A DNA stretch of 64,000 nt from Actinernus sp. WN-2022 (Eukaryota; Cnidaria; Anthozoa; Actiniaria; Actinernidae), in the NCBI GenBank assembly GCA_030867875.1, contig JAOWCC010001368.1:6076965-6140964 (forward strand). Direction: 5' to 3'. Shown one piece after another: positions 60,901 through 63,496 of the stretch (position 1 is the stretch's first letter; each line of letters opens with the position of its first letter). Under the pieces are notes generated by a model that saw only the letters and a list, made by a program, of their open reading frames with translations, was not told where the DNA came from and did no database searches. The position numbers were made by a program, and so were the translations under genes.

Positions 60901-63496
60901 GTCCAAAAGGAAGTCAAGTTTCGAGCCTCACTTTTCCTATATTTCTGGATCTCAAATCCCCTCAGATTATATATAATAGCTTGAGAAGGTCTTACATTCC
61001 AGTTCTAAGATATTTACAGTTCATAAACCTGACAAAAATACTGAAAACTCTAAGCTAAAAACATGGAAGTCATTTTCCATTGGGTTTTGGCCGCTATCTT
61101 GAATGTAGAGTGCTGACCACAATATTTGAAAGCTCCAAGATGGCAGACAATGCAGGGAAGGTCGATGTTTTTGTGAGTTTCTGGAACAATGTGAAAAGTT
61201 TTTGGAAAGTGATTGGTTATAAGCCTTAACTTTGGGAACGTTTTTCTCACAATTTCTTTTTTAATTATGTGGCATAATGCTGTGGCTTATAAGTGATCAA
61301 ATATGGTATCTGATTTTGCGGGAATGTTCCTATAATCTCAGATTATGCTGCAAATAATATAATAAATGGAAAGTAAAACCCCTCCCCCCCCCCCCCCCCT
61401 CAAAATGACATGGGTGAGGAAAAATCATGCAATGGAATTATTTCCAAATGTTTCATTCATTTAAGAAGTGGGGGCTTCCCTATATGAAGCAGGCATCTGC
61501 AAGGCCTGGAGCACCAAGTACAAAAATGTATCTAGTGTGTCCATTTAGAAAAGTAATTGGCAGTGTGAGACAAGGTAGCCAGCTTCTAATGAAACTTGGA
61601 TTAAAATGCATAGGCAGCATTATTGTTAATGCTGCAAAACACATGCACCAAAAGATTGTCAGCAAGGCCCTTGATGTCATATATATGTTCTATTGTTTGA
61701 GCTAATGATCTTGTGACTGTCTCGCATCACGTTTAGGAGGCATTGGAGTGTGTGAAAGACCTTAAATCACCCAGCATGAACCACAAGTTTGTGTCGTTTG
61801 CACTGAATCACACCGTAGAGAAGCGTTCCCAAGAAAGAACTGCAACTGGAACACTGATGCAGGCACTACTGAGGGAAAGCATAGTTTCCAGGGAAAGCTT
61901 CCTCAAAGGGTAAAGCTATTTGCAATGCATGCCCTCTGTCCTATGTGGTCCCTGCAATACTCTGTAATCTAAGTATATGCCCTCTATTACATGTATAACA
62001 TACATGTAGTTAGAAAGTACTCATGCTGATGGTAGTCAGTCACAACACCACACCACAGACATGCAGCCTTCAAAAATAGAGTCCAAGAATGACCTTTTAA
62101 GCTGAGTTTGTAATACAGGAAGATACATGAAAATGATATTTAAATCCTAACCCTTATTGTACTTATTCCACTTCAGACTTGATGAAGTACTAGAATTTGC
62201 AGAGGACATAGAAATTGATATTCCTCATGTGTGGAAATACCTTGGTGAACTGGTGGGACCTGTAACATGTGATGGTGTGCTGCCTTTCACCAGTCTGTAT
62301 GCATCTGTTTGCAAATTTGTGAGTAACAAGGAAAATGGGGCCAAACTGATGGCAGAAATGATCATTGCTGCAAGCAATGGATCGGTAAGAAACTTTGAGC
62401 CTTTTACCAGTTTTAGAACTGTAGGTTTGGCCCATCTGAAATGGGTCTAAGACATCAAATCTGCATTTTTTGTAATTAATATGTGGACAAAGAATTGGCC
62501 AGTAGGAATTTTGTCAAAAATTGGGATGCAGAGATTCAAATTTGTATGGCATCCATACAGGCTCTCCTTCTGCCTTTTCCCATGAGCCTGTTTGCAAGCA
62601 GAATAATGTCTTCAAAAACCCAGTCAGTTTTATTTTGAAGTTTTGTTTGAGTTTTAATCTAAAGTTAAGTTTAATTACTGTAGAATGCCAACATACTGTG
62701 TGCATGAACATCTGTTACTGTATTTCACGATTGTATAAAAGAAGTGTGTGGCCTTTTAAATTGCTCTTAAAGCAAGCCTAAGAGAACAAAATATGACCAG
62801 GTATAAAGTGGTCCTTATTTGGCATACATTGCACATGTAGTTCCTTGAACAAGCTAAATATTAGATGAGAACATAATAATACGCATTCGCACACGTGCAG
62901 GGCACAAAATTCAAGTAGGTTTTCAGAAATGCAAGTAAAATCTTGTGACAACTTGCTGAACTATTAATTGAATTATTAATGAGTTTGATAAATATACATG
63001 TATAGTGGTAAATAATAATATATTCCATCAAGTAATTAGTATCATTGATATCATTGATATCATGTTACAATGTTAATGTATTTTTAAATTAGTAATGTAT
63101 CATGCAATATTTATTATTGGTTATTAGTAAGTAATTAGAAATAGGTAATTACTGCTAATAATTTTTTATTAGTATAAGAAATCAGAAATAAAAATAAGTA
63201 TATATGTAATTAAGTAAACATATTTAGTAGTTTCTATTAGTCTAGCCTAGTGGTTTTTATTTTATTATTACTTTAAAAAAATCCAATATTAGCAACTTGT
63301 ATAAATGCTATAGGCCTAAACCAGTCCAAGGTAAAATAAAGTATCTAATAGTATGCCCTTTGTAACTGTGCACTAAATCCACTCTTTCTCTACCTAGAAC
63401 CCCTCTGAAGTAGCTGTGCTGTGGTCGAGATCAGGACTAAGTTTTAATAGTTTCTTCTCATCACAAGAGGAAGCACAACAATTTATTAAGAGTAAA
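7772..63496 (+). CDS. EIF4G: Eukaryotic translation initiation factor 4G (eIF4G1/3-like), partial
   Basis: eIF4G is the scaffold of the cytoplasmic eIF4F cap-binding complex. It joins eIF4E, eIF4A, poly(A)-binding protein and eIF3. Nineteen GT-AG exons join into 1495 codons: 7772-9911, 27254-27366, 38177-38278, 39163-39252, 41684-41770, 41874-42011, 47348-47410, 48914-49069, 51595-51702, 52128-52256, 55249-55483, 56363-56478, 58613-58761, 58880-58927, 59035-59146, 60495-60713, 61737-61909, 62177-62384 and 63398-63496. In the joined fragment, residues 11-29 carry the RDPNQ..KDIT PABP-binding-like motif, 114-385 and 486-681 are tandem repeats, about 845-1095 is MIF4G and about 1310-1495 is MA3. 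The N-terminus and the C-terminal W2 domain are outside the window or unrecognised. The 38177-38278 exon is the least certain. Repeats fill the introns, but the exons show no frame breaks. Confidence 0.93.
8111..8926 (+). repeat. Four 204-bp tandem repeats in the eIF4G exon
   Basis: Copies start at 8111, 8315, 8519 and 8723 with an exact 204-base period (68 residues, frame kept). Each begins KIPA(K/Q)AGIKIIS, continues through [20 protein letters not shown] and ends in [10 protein letters not shown]. Copy 1 differs by KAG and ASRT where later copies have QAG and APRT. Copy 4 has V for I in the IISIEK segment. The near-identity at the DNA level points to recent unequal crossing-over or conversion. 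Confidence 0.97.
9227..9814 (+). repeat. 28-unit 21-bp minisatellite coding a Pro-rich heptad
   Basis: The unit CCTTTGCCTCCCAAGGCCGAA encodes PLPPKAE. There are 27 full units plus a degenerate 28th (PLPPMVE). Units 2-4 end in KAK instead of KAE, and six late units carry PLPA instead of PLPP; these are blocks of variants that record local duplications. Because 21 is a multiple of 3, several other frames on both strands are also open across the array; these are shadows. Confidence 0.97.
10075..10168. repeat. Dispersed repeat, part 1, split by the 10172-11734 element
   Basis: This stretch together with 11739-11845 matches the reverse complement of 38320-38500 (shared parts include GTGGTCACCACAATTC/CAAGTTTCAAGC and ATGTTTTATTGGCTAAATTT). 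The copy at 38320-38500 lacks the insertion and so shows the unoccupied site. Confidence 0.7.
10168..11738. mobile_element. 1.56-kb TIR element with ACAT duplication
   Basis: The element spans 10172-11734. It starts GTGACCTTACACCAGAAAAC, ends in the inverted counterpart GTGTAAGGTCAC, and is flanked by ACAT on both sides (10168-10171 and 11735-11738). Subterminal regions (10190-10320 and 11540-11700) are full of short CGTTTA/GTAAACG repeats in both orientations. The interior has no recognisable transposase, so it is non-autonomous. A related left end is at 55816. A paralogous copy of the host repeat at 38320-38500 lacks the insertion, which supports the boundaries. Confidence 0.8.
11739..12800. 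other. Intronic stretch; dispersed repeat then nothing recognised
   Basis: The first 105 bases are the second half of the dispersed repeat split by the element to the left. The remainder is AT-rich with no gene or paired repeat that I can support. Confidence 0.5.
12830..13140. repeat. GTGATATTTCAC short-unit array, left
   Basis: AAAAGTGATATTTCACGTCACC recurs with a spacing near 19-21 bases. At the far left the units alternate orientation (GTGAAATATCAC and GTGATATTTCAC), so the array can fold on itself. A mirrored array lies at 14770-14985. Confidence 0.9.
13140..14770. repeat. Satellite of about 120-140 bp units inside the TA element
   Basis: The anchor GTTGGCTTCG recurs about eleven times between 13408 and 14689 in the same orientation. 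The unit carries AAGAATGTTTATTTTGAA, GAACGGTGTTGAAGAAACTG, GAAGTGTGAACAGGAATAAA and CCGAAGATTGGTAGCG. The first part (13140-13370) has the unit in the opposite orientation, so the left end is inverted relative to the rest. Higher-order repetition is visible: the block near 13656-13800 recurs near 13918-14060. Confidence 0.88.
14770..14985. repeat. GTGATATTTCAC short-unit array, right
   Basis: This is the mirror of the array at 12830-13140, mixing GTGAAATATCAC and GTGATATTTCAC units with CACC/GGTG spacers, just inside the right TIR. Confidence 0.88.
15030..15895. other. Intronic stretch, no gene recognised
   Basis: Two short open frames here resemble no family I know. A TTTTATTAATCAGT segment occurs near 15798 and 15850 and again to the right of the next element near 16349, so this site has local duplications. 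Confidence 0.5.
15896..16337. mobile_element. Foldback MITE with AGGTCACACTGG ends
   Basis: The left end is AGGTCACACTGG at 15896; the right end is its inverse, CCAGTGTGACCT, ending at 16337. Inner parts repeat TAGTTAAC/GTTAACTATAG-like motifs in both orientations. No coding sequence is seen. No convincing duplication could be fixed at the ends. Confidence 0.7.
16338..17344. other. Intronic stretch, no gene recognised
   Basis: AT-rich sequence with no long open frame, paired inverted repeat or known repeat that I can support. Confidence 0.5.
17345..17692. mobile_element. CCCGGG-capped MITE, third copy
   Basis: It starts CCCGGG plus a long G-run at 17353 and ends with a C-run and CCCGG at about 17684. 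Inside is the inverted pair ATGCTCGTCGG / ACGAGCAT. The interior repeats CCCCTAAAAGGTAC-type motifs, the counterpart of TTTTAGGGGT in the copy at 1948. The flanks AGAGTTGT and GGAGTTGT agree at seven of eight positions. Confidence 0.8.
17693..18350. other. Intronic stretch, no gene recognised
   Basis: Nothing recognised until the splice-acceptor-like CCTCCCCTCAG just before the recombinase fragment. Confidence 0.45.
18358..18774 (+). pseudogene. Tyrosine recombinase, C-terminal catalytic part
   Basis: The 138-residue frame matches the C-terminal half of the phage-integrase-type tyrosine recombinases of eukaryotic mobile elements (DIRS/Ngaro or Crypton-like). It has a [10 protein letters not shown] block holding the H-x-x-R pair, [13 protein letters not shown] with a candidate nucleophile Tyr, and an upstream [12 protein letters not shown] / [11 protein letters not shown] region typical of these proteins. 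The first catalytic Arg and the N-terminal domain are missing. A good acceptor-like CCTCCCCTCAG stands just before the TAC ATG, so this may be the last exon of a spliced gene or a 5'-truncated remnant. It ends with a normal stop. Long direct repeats follow it at 18835 and 19895. Confidence 0.8.
18835..19243. repeat. Long direct repeat, copy 1, after the recombinase
   Basis: It starts GATGAAGTGCTCCTTTAGTC, contains several GGCCCAACTCCCTCC motifs, and ends GAGGAAGAGGAAGTCAATTA. It matches 19895-20269 in the same orientation with small insertions and deletions (copy 1 has an extra CCAATCAGAGAGGAGGCC-like block and a GTGAGTGAGTGTC segment). Confidence 0.9.
19895..20269. repeat. Long direct repeat, copy 2
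   Basis: This is the second copy of the 18835-19243 repeat, with an inserted TATA in TTTATATAGTC. The 650 bases between the copies (19244-19894) are unique and include a TA microsatellite near 19612. Direct repeats downstream of a tyrosine recombinase are a feature of Ngaro-type DIRS elements (A1-B1-A2-B2 layout). Matching this locus to that layout is inference. Confidence 0.9.
20270..20934. other. Intronic stretch, no gene recognised
   Basis: No recognisable coding or repeat structure. Confidence 0.45.
20935..22456 (-). mobile_element. 5'-truncated non-LTR retrotransposon (CR1/L2-like)
   Basis: Read on the minus strand, a reverse-transcriptase C-terminal fragment (22454-21927) is followed by about 1 kb of 3' region. 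That ends in GCTATATAAATAAATAATA and an ATT/TAA microsatellite at 20935-20955, the kind of 3' end seen in CR1/L2-like LINEs. The body upstream of 22456 is missing, as expected from incomplete reverse transcription. Confidence 0.75.
21927..22454 (-). pseudogene. Reverse transcriptase C-terminal fragment of a CR1/L2-like LINE
   Basis: The 175-residue frame reads [20 protein letters not shown], then [14 protein letters not shown], and later [13 protein letters not shown] followed by [10 protein letters not shown]. These are the hallmark C-terminal segments after the palm/thumb of CR1/L2/Rex-type reverse transcriptases. The catalytic YxDD part and the endonuclease are absent. The frame is intact over this length and ends at a normal stop, so the insertion may be fairly young. 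Confidence 0.88.
22866..24730. repeat. 1865-bp tandem duplication, copy 1
   Basis: Every segment compared between this copy and the next is identical, at a constant offset of 1865. The junction shares AAAT. Its small open frames occur twice for this reason only. The unit contains a foldback element at 23261-23847. Confidence 0.95.
23261..23847. mobile_element. Foldback MITE within duplication copy 1
   Basis: The arms are inverted: AAGTGCCAATGA... on the left and ...TCATTGGCACTT on the right. Further in, CGTATCGAAGTCAGG pairs with CCTGACTTCGATACG, and TTAAAGATATG pairs with CATATCTTTAA. The loop is near 23480-23620. No coding content or clear duplication is seen. The second copy is at 25126-25712. 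Confidence 0.85.
24731..26595. repeat. 1865-bp tandem duplication, copy 2
   Basis: This copy is identical to 22866-24730 in all stretches I compared, including the length of the T-run. It ends at GCTGCAG AAAT, where the sequence then becomes unique (TGGAGACAATTTTG). It is either a very recent duplication or an assembly artefact from two haplotypes. Confidence 0.95.
25126..25712. mobile_element. Foldback MITE within duplication copy 2
   Basis: Second copy of the foldback element described at 23261-23847, carried by the tandem duplication rather than by a separate insertion. Confidence 0.85.
26600..27253. other. End of eIF4G intron, no gene recognised
   Basis: Short inexact repeats (GAGGATGGCAAAGATT near 26618 and 27040; GTGGCAACC near 26925 and 26982) are the only structure seen before the acceptor CACTTTTAG at 27253. 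Confidence 0.5.
27254..27366 (+). CDS. EIF4G: eIF4G exon: basic KKKK segment
   Basis: The exon completes the split Gly/Val codon from the previous one and encodes [20 protein letters not shown] followed by a DPMDAYTE segment. This matches the conserved KKKRRKIKELNKK...LLDAF block that precedes the eIF4E-binding region in animal eIF4G. The donor is GTAAGT and the outgoing phase is 0. A MITE and then the giant foldback begin only about 15-28 bases past the donor. Confidence 0.9.
27382..27394. mobile_element. Left tip of a TTAA-type MITE split by the giant foldback
   Basis: TTAA at 27382-27385 is followed by AGTGCCTAT. This is the outer end of the MITE whose remainder lies at 37330-37794. The giant foldback interrupts it, and CTAT appears on both sides of the insertion (27391-27394 and 37330-37333). 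Confidence 0.75.
27395..29408. repeat. Left arm of the giant foldback
   Basis: The reverse complement of this arm is found, with small differences, across 34332-37329. GGTAACATTACC or close variants occur at 27521, 27581, 28989, 29046 and 29182. The arm also holds a 98-bp MITE at 28499-28596. Confidence 0.88.
28490..28605. mobile_element. 98-bp MITE with 9-bp duplication
   Basis: The element spans 28499-28596 and is flanked by ATAAAATGC on both sides (28490-28498 and 28597-28605). Its ends are the perfect inverted repeat TAGCCTGCGAAAACAG. A copy in the right arm (about 35062-35160) has lost one flank, so the insertion predates or was copied with the arm duplication. Confidence 0.88.
30398..30505. 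repeat. Three tandem 33- to 34-bp repeats
   Basis: TATGGTCTCCTGTGAGTCGA recurs three times, each time followed by a GACACCGTAGTTTA-like segment (the last copy has an insertion). It lies in the loop region of the giant foldback. Confidence 0.9.
30585..30665. repeat. Dispersed repeat shared with 33575-33810
   Basis: ACTATCCTCCAAGGT, GTAAAATGG(T/C)TACATAAA and GTGAGCTTCATTC occur in the same order here and at 33575-33810. The second copy is interrupted by the TAGCCTCC MITE. Confidence 0.75.
32148..32738 (+). pseudogene. Two-exon gene fragment with a Cys-x2-Cys segment, inside the giant foldback
   Basis: Exon 1 (32148-32225) starts with ATG and encodes [20 protein letters not shown] plus six residues, with donor GTGTGT. 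Exon 2 (32613-32738), after acceptor TTTTTCTACAG, continues in phase with [20 protein letters not shown] and runs to a stop. The [10 protein letters not shown] pattern recalls proteins encoded by repeated elements in cnidarian genomes, but I cannot name the family. The protein is short and probably truncated or frameshifted after about residue 50. It may be a remnant of the element's own gene or captured cargo. Confidence 0.4.
32765..33060. mobile_element. Foldback repeat, about 300 bp
   Basis: GTTTCTAGTTGTTTTTTTTT followed by GCTCGCTTCGCCCG on the left is mirrored by GCGAGCGAAGCGAGCC, an A-run and ACAACTAGAAAC on the right. AATAGA.CTA.CTCG pairs internally with CGTAGCTCTATT. A GGAAGGAAGG run lies between the arms. 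No duplication was identified. Confidence 0.7.
33160..33432 (+). CDS. Hypothetical basic open frame in the foldback
   Basis: The 90-residue frame starts [20 protein letters not shown] and has a Lys/Arg/Glu/Gln-rich, possibly coiled-coil first half, then an unrelated second half. Upstream, TTTCTATAG could be a splice acceptor in the same frame. A decayed repeat of its beginning (GAAGCTGGCATGAAAAGGAA) recurs at about 33900. I do not recognise it; it may be another exon of the fragment at 32148 or a chance frame. Confidence 0.2.
   Translation: MKRKRRVTIQQRFAKRKTALLQLEEENTAKQQRRNLSKRHLDTAPCMISLFTLDQDIFFKVTFYDHATSTNVTDNSALLESCVVCTIRSS
33642..33789. mobile_element. 130-bp TAGCCTCC MITE with 9-bp duplication
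   Basis: The element spans 33651-33780 and is flanked by AGTACTTAC on both sides (33642-33650 and 33781-33789). It starts TAGCCTCCTC and ends GAGGAGGCTA. It shares AATCTGATTTCTTC and AAAATTAGAGATGCCT with the 64-bp copy at 2841, which makes these two members of one family. Confidence 0.88.
33994..34320. repeat. 77-bp tandem array, four copies
   Basis: GGCAAACATACAAG recurs at an exact spacing of 77 bases (about 33998, 34071, 34148, 34225, 34302, the first slightly irregular). Each unit contains CAGTAATGTTACCATGACAC, i.e. one copy of the palindrome-like motif that marks the foldback arms. It lies just inside the right arm. Confidence 0.92.
34332..37329. repeat. Right arm of the giant foldback, partly duplicated
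   Basis: This is the reverse complement of 27395-29408 with three changes: insertion of the 439-bp MITE at 35806-36244; a second copy of part of the arm (36546-36905 repeats about 35420-35800, including ACTTGCC.CGCGATTTGATCA); and two copies of the TCATGAATGCTCTGGCTCAT segment (36397 and 37072). The duplicated segments explain the excess length over the left arm. Confidence 0.85.
35798..36252. mobile_element. CCCGGG-capped MITE (439 bp), inserted in the foldback arm
   Basis: The element spans 35806-36244 and is flanked by CGTCGGCT on both sides (35798-35805 and 36245-36252). Its inner inverted ends are GGACTCTCCATAACAGTAGA and TCTACTGTTATGGAGAGTCC. Internal CCCTAAG(A/G)GATAGCA motifs repeat. 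The left arm of the foldback at about 27800 has the unoccupied site, which confirms the insertion. Confidence 0.92.
37330..37794. mobile_element. TTAA-type MITE, main part (left tip at 27382)
   Basis: Long inverted arms: CTATGAACAATAT... AGATATCAATTCTACATCAA on the left and TTGATGTATAATTGATACCT... ATATTGTTCATAGGCACT on the right. TTCA follows at the right end, against TTAA at the left tip, so one flank has probably mutated. The giant foldback entered the left TIR of this element. Confidence 0.8.
38177..38278 (+). CDS. EIF4G: eIF4G exon, candidate: expected eIF4E-binding region
   Basis: An AG at 38175-38176 and a GTATGA donor at 38279 delimit 34 codons that join its neighbours in phase 0. The encoded [20 protein letters not shown] and [14 protein letters not shown] fall where animal eIF4G has the YxxxxL-phi eIF4E-binding motif and following segment. 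Here the best alignment is FDTRCLE, with F for Y and E for the final hydrophobic residue, so the motif is non-canonical if real. The acceptor lacks a good polypyrimidine tract. The coding call rests on phase fit and codon-like content. Confidence 0.5.
38320..38500. repeat. Dispersed repeat, uninterrupted copy
   Basis: This is the reverse complement of 10075-10168 plus 11739-11845. It preserves the pre-insertion state of the site occupied by the element at 10172-11734. Confidence 0.7.
38579..39044. mobile_element. Foldback MITE, about 470 bp
   Basis: The left arm GTTAACCATCCTCACATTTT...GATATCAT...TTTCTGTTAATCCATTATTT is mirrored on the right as AAATAATGGATTAACAGAAA...ATGATATC...AAAATGTGAGGATGGTTA. 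Inner parts also pair (GATTTAGTTGGTT with AACCAACTAAATC). No duplication was fixed. Confidence 0.8.
39163..39252 (+). CDS. EIF4G: eIF4G exon between the eIF4E-binding region and MIF4G
   Basis: Acceptor AATTTGTAG and donor GTAAGG delimit 30 codons in phase 0. They encode [20 protein letters not shown] followed by [10 protein letters not shown]. The PxxFxxxxR...PRKII-type segment is conserved just before MIF4G in animal eIF4G. Confidence 0.85.
39411..39640 (+). mobile_element. tRNA-derived SINE
   Basis: The head contains an RNA polymerase III A box, TGGCGCAGTGG, near 39421 and a B box, GGTTCGATTCC, near 39464, at tRNA-like spacing. It is followed by a body containing TTTTTCTCCAGTTTCTCTGG and TTTTCCTCCCTCTGC. 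It lacks a complete tRNA fold, so it is a SINE and not a tRNA gene. It sits in the eIF4G sense orientation. Confidence 0.8.
39641..41683. other. Intron remainder, no gene recognised
   Basis: An A-run near 39789 and loosely mirrored GGGATCATTTGCG segments near 39772 and 40737 are the only structure seen. Confidence 0.5.
41684..41770 (+). CDS. EIF4G: eIF4G exon preceding MIF4G
   Basis: Encodes [20 protein letters not shown] and nine further residues, with acceptor TTTATAG and donor GTAAAC, phase 0. The ENRWVRP segment corresponds to the conserved E.AW.P segment upstream of MIF4G. Confidence 0.88.
41874..42011 (+). CDS. EIF4G: eIF4G exon: start of MIF4G
   Basis: Encodes [20 protein letters not shown] and continues through [24 protein letters not shown] is the signature opening of the eIF4G MIF4G (HEAT-repeat) domain that binds eIF4A and RNA. 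Phase is 0 at both ends. Confidence 0.97.
42367..42537 (+). CDS. Hypothetical 56-residue open frame
   Basis: The start is [20 protein letters not shown] in an AAGATGG context. A GTAAGC at the codon after residue 19 could be a splice donor, making this a first coding exon. The family is not recognised. It lies between the end of an eIF4G exon and a nested transposon, so a transposon origin is possible. Confidence 0.2.
   Translation: MVDDGARNFLSNLESHLSNVSQFNVLFKFTRAKAFQHSQQAQDISTGALVGGTFRR
44418..46112. mobile_element. 1.7-kb TIR element, TACCGTATTTTATCAC ends
   Basis: The left end TACCGTATTTTATCACGTAT, followed by AAGCCGCACC, is mirrored at the right by GGTGCAGCTTGTACGTGATA and AAATACGTAA. 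Internal copies of TGCGGCTTATA(C/T) occur near both ends (44512 and 46009). No transposase is seen. The element at 60754-61308 has related ends. Confidence 0.7.
45206..45287. mobile_element. 64-bp TACCCTGCG MITE, nested
   Basis: The element spans 45215-45278, starts TACCCTGCGAGCAGA and ends CTGCTCGCAGGGTA. The flanks AAGTTATTT and AAGTTATTA agree at eight of nine positions. It is nested in the 44418-46112 element. Confidence 0.8.
46726..46856. mobile_element. Hairpin MITE, older copy
   Basis: GCTGTGTGCATTAAGGGCGT and TTGATCACATTCTAAATTCT pair imperfectly with AAAATGTGATCA and TGCCATTATTGCACACA. It is a diverged copy of the element at 47611-47744. Confidence 0.75.
46970..47225 (-). mobile_element. 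tRNA-like A-box repeat, possible SINE fragment
   Basis: On the minus strand from about 47222, TTAGCTCAGTTGGTAGAGCA is a perfect tRNA D-arm/A-box sequence. No matching B box or acceptor stem follows, so it is neither a tRNA gene nor a full SINE. Confidence 0.45.
47348..47410 (+). CDS. EIF4G: eIF4G exon: MIF4G
   Basis: Encodes [20 protein letters not shown] plus Q. The conserved EP.FSVAYANMCRCL core of MIF4G is clear, with one extra residue (YYTN for YAN). Phase is 0 at both ends, donor GTAAGT. Confidence 0.96.
47611..47744. mobile_element. 134-bp hairpin MITE
   Basis: It starts GAAGGGCTGTGTGCAAAAAG and ends CTTTTTGCACACAGCCCTTC-like; the two halves pair almost perfectly around a short loop (TAGAAAACAATGAAATTGAA). 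AATT lies on both sides and may be the duplication. Confidence 0.85.
48128..48154. repeat. (CAA)n microsatellite
   Basis: Eight or so CAA units, in an intron. Confidence 0.9.
48668..48769. mobile_element. About 100-bp hairpin MITE
   Basis: ATAGACCAGTGTACGGTTCATGC at the left pairs with GCATGAACCGTAAACTGGTCTAT at the right. There is no coding content. Confidence 0.75.
48914..49069 (+). CDS. EIF4G: eIF4G exon: MIF4G
   Basis: Encodes [20 protein letters not shown], then [13 protein letters not shown] and a charged tail. FRKLLLN.CQKEFEK is a signature of MIF4G in eIF4G. Acceptor TTTTGCAG, donor GTAGGT, phase 0. Confidence 0.96.
49070..51594. other. Intron, no gene recognised
   Basis: AT-rich. 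The structures seen are a short hairpin AAATGTTCC / GGAACATTT near 50384-50420 and a GCTGCTCGC / GCGAGC.GC segment near 50685. The open frames here match nothing I know. Confidence 0.5.
51595..51702 (+). CDS. EIF4G: eIF4G exon: MIF4G
   Basis: Encodes [20 protein letters not shown], then [30 protein letters not shown] is a hallmark of eIF4G MIF4G. The acceptor ATACCAG has a weak pyrimidine tract, but the phase-0 join is unambiguous. Confidence 0.97.
51767..52093. mobile_element. 313-bp foldback MITE with TCAATTA duplication
   Basis: CCTATATCATTATGACGTCA at the left is mirrored by TGACGTCATAATGATATAGG at the right, and TCAATTA flanks both sides (51767-51773 and 52087-52093). GGGGGACA pairs with TGTCCCCC further in. 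It fills most of a 425-bp intron. Confidence 0.85.
52128..52256 (+). CDS. EIF4G: eIF4G exon: MIF4G
   Basis: Encodes [20 protein letters not shown], then [18 protein letters not shown]. It matches the conserved ML.E.IMH.C...LL and LC.LL.TIGK.LD blocks. The Met is internal, not a start. Donor GTGAGT, phase 0. Confidence 0.97.
52428..52896. mobile_element. TTAA-type foldback MITE, copy 1
   Basis: The ends are AGTGCATAATTTATGAGCCC and GGGCTTATATGCACT, with AGCCCTAGCCAGTTATCTTT inside the left arm. TTAA flanks on the left and TTAG on the right. It is a close relative of 59154-59636. TTAA flanks suit a piggyBac-like source (inference). Confidence 0.85.
53587..54465. mobile_element. 861-bp foldback MITE with 9-bp duplication
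   Basis: The element spans 53596-54456. It starts TACCCTGAATTTCAGC, ends GCTGAAATTCAGGCTA, and has long arms (TCTCCTCTGGTTCG, GAGAGAGACGTCTGAATCC, GCCGTCCAGTGACG and their inverses). The flanks GAGTTTTTG and GAGTTTTTT agree at eight of nine positions. A solo end lies at 3161-3192. Confidence 0.85.
54772..55162. mobile_element. TA-flanked palindromic MITE
   Basis: GTGGTAAAGTGTGACGTCAC at the left is mirrored by GTGATGTCATCACTTAACCAC at the right, with TA on each side. The centre is strongly palindromic (GCTGAATACATAATTTTCTT with AAGAAAATTATGTATTCAGC). Confidence 0.8.
55249..55483 (+). CDS. EIF4G: eIF4G exon: end of MIF4G
   Basis: Encodes [20 protein letters not shown], then [20 protein letters not shown] and [10 protein letters not shown]. 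These are the conserved last helices of MIF4G and the following TIDQIHKEA block. The outgoing phase is 1 (donor GTAAAT). Confidence 0.97.
55816..56066. mobile_element. GTGACC-end repeat fragment with CGTTTAAAC motifs
   Basis: It starts GTGACCTTTCACAAGAAAAC, related to the left end of the 10172-11734 element, and continues with about ten CGTTTAAAC-type units to about 56060. A clear right end with GGTCAC was not found, so it is partial. Confidence 0.65.
56363..56478 (+). CDS. EIF4G: eIF4G exon: linker
   Basis: Completes the split Gly codon and encodes [20 protein letters not shown] and a basic [17 protein letters not shown] tail. The DETWTTVP segment corresponds to the DDGWNTVP segment in vertebrate eIF4G. 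Donor GTACTA, phase 0. Confidence 0.9.
56479..58612. other. Intron with short repeats, no gene recognised
   Basis: A 25-bp direct duplication (AGAAAATACTACGAAATCCA) lies near 57079-57124, four short TCAATCAATGG-type repeats near 58113-58160, and a hairpin at 58287-58376. The other open frames match nothing known. Confidence 0.55.
58287..58376. mobile_element. 90-bp hairpin MITE
   Basis: TACCATGGCATTTCGGAGTA and TTAGTGATTTAAAT pair with ATTTAAATCACTAATA and CATGCCATGGTA. A related TACCATGGTA lies near 57680. Confidence 0.7.
58613..58761 (+). CDS. EIF4G: eIF4G exon: Gly/Ser-rich linker
   Basis: Encodes [20 protein letters not shown], then a [10 protein letters not shown] segment. It corresponds to the LFAPGGR..W.KGSSGG segment of vertebrate eIF4G. 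The outgoing phase is 2, splitting an Arg codon. Confidence 0.92.
58880..58927 (+). CDS. EIF4G: eIF4G micro-exon: NRFSAL segment
   Basis: A 48-base exon giving [16 protein letters not shown] after the split Arg. It completes the NRFSAL motif conserved in animal eIF4G. Acceptor TTTTTTACAG, donor GTTTGT, phase 2 to phase 2. Confidence 0.9.
59035..59146 (+). CDS. EIF4G: eIF4G exon: Arg/Ser-rich linker
   Basis: Encodes [20 protein letters not shown] and [18 protein letters not shown]. It is low in conservation but keeps phase with both neighbours (incoming 2, outgoing 0). A TTAA-type MITE begins eight bases after its donor. Confidence 0.85.
59154..59636. mobile_element. TTAA-type foldback MITE, copy 2
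   Basis: The element spans 59158-59632 and is flanked by TTAA on both sides. Its arms match the copy at 52432-52892 (AGCCCTAGCCAGTTATCTTT, GTAGAATATTTCTTGATTTG, CAATATGCTAATGAT and their inverses). It starts eight bases inside the intron. Confidence 0.9.
60495..60713 (+). CDS. EIF4G: eIF4G exon: poly-Q linker and start of MA3
   Basis: Starts with a Gln-rich run coded by CAA/CAG repeats ([11 protein letters not shown]), then two AESVA repeats, then the conserved MA3 opening [20 protein letters not shown]. Phase is 0 at both ends. The preceding intron (59637-60494) shows nothing else. Confidence 0.95.
60754..61308. mobile_element. TIR element, relative of 44418-46112
   Basis: TACCATAGTAATGTTGATCA and CTTATGAGCCACA at the left are mirrored by TGTGGCTTATAAGTGATCAA and ATATGGTA at the right. 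The ends are recognisably related to TACCGTATTTTATCACGTAT of the element at 44418. There is no coding content. Confidence 0.7.
61309..61736. other. Intron remainder, C-run, no gene recognised
   Basis: A C-run at about 61384-61399 is the only notable feature. A short frame at 61427 resembles no family I know. Confidence 0.5.
61737..61909 (+). CDS. EIF4G: eIF4G exon: MA3
   Basis: Encodes [20 protein letters not shown], then [20 protein letters not shown]. It matches the first helices of the eIF4G MA3 domain, which binds eIF4A. The outgoing phase is 2. Confidence 0.96.
62177..62384 (+). CDS. EIF4G: eIF4G exon: MA3
   Basis: Encodes [20 protein letters not shown], then YLGELVGPV. The [17 protein letters not shown] block is one of the most conserved parts of eIF4G MA3. 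Donor GTAAGA, phase 0. Confidence 0.97.
62385..63397. other. Intron, no gene recognised
   Basis: Very AT-rich with TTATTAG/GTAATTAG-type low complexity around 63000-63260; no structured repeat is supported. Confidence 0.5.
63398..63496 (+). CDS. EIF4G: eIF4G exon: MA3, last one in the window
   Basis: Encodes [20 protein letters not shown] and [13 protein letters not shown], corresponding to the VG.LW...GLSW..FL part near the end of MA3. Donor GTGAGT, phase 0. The W2 domain exons should lie past position 64000. Confidence 0.93.
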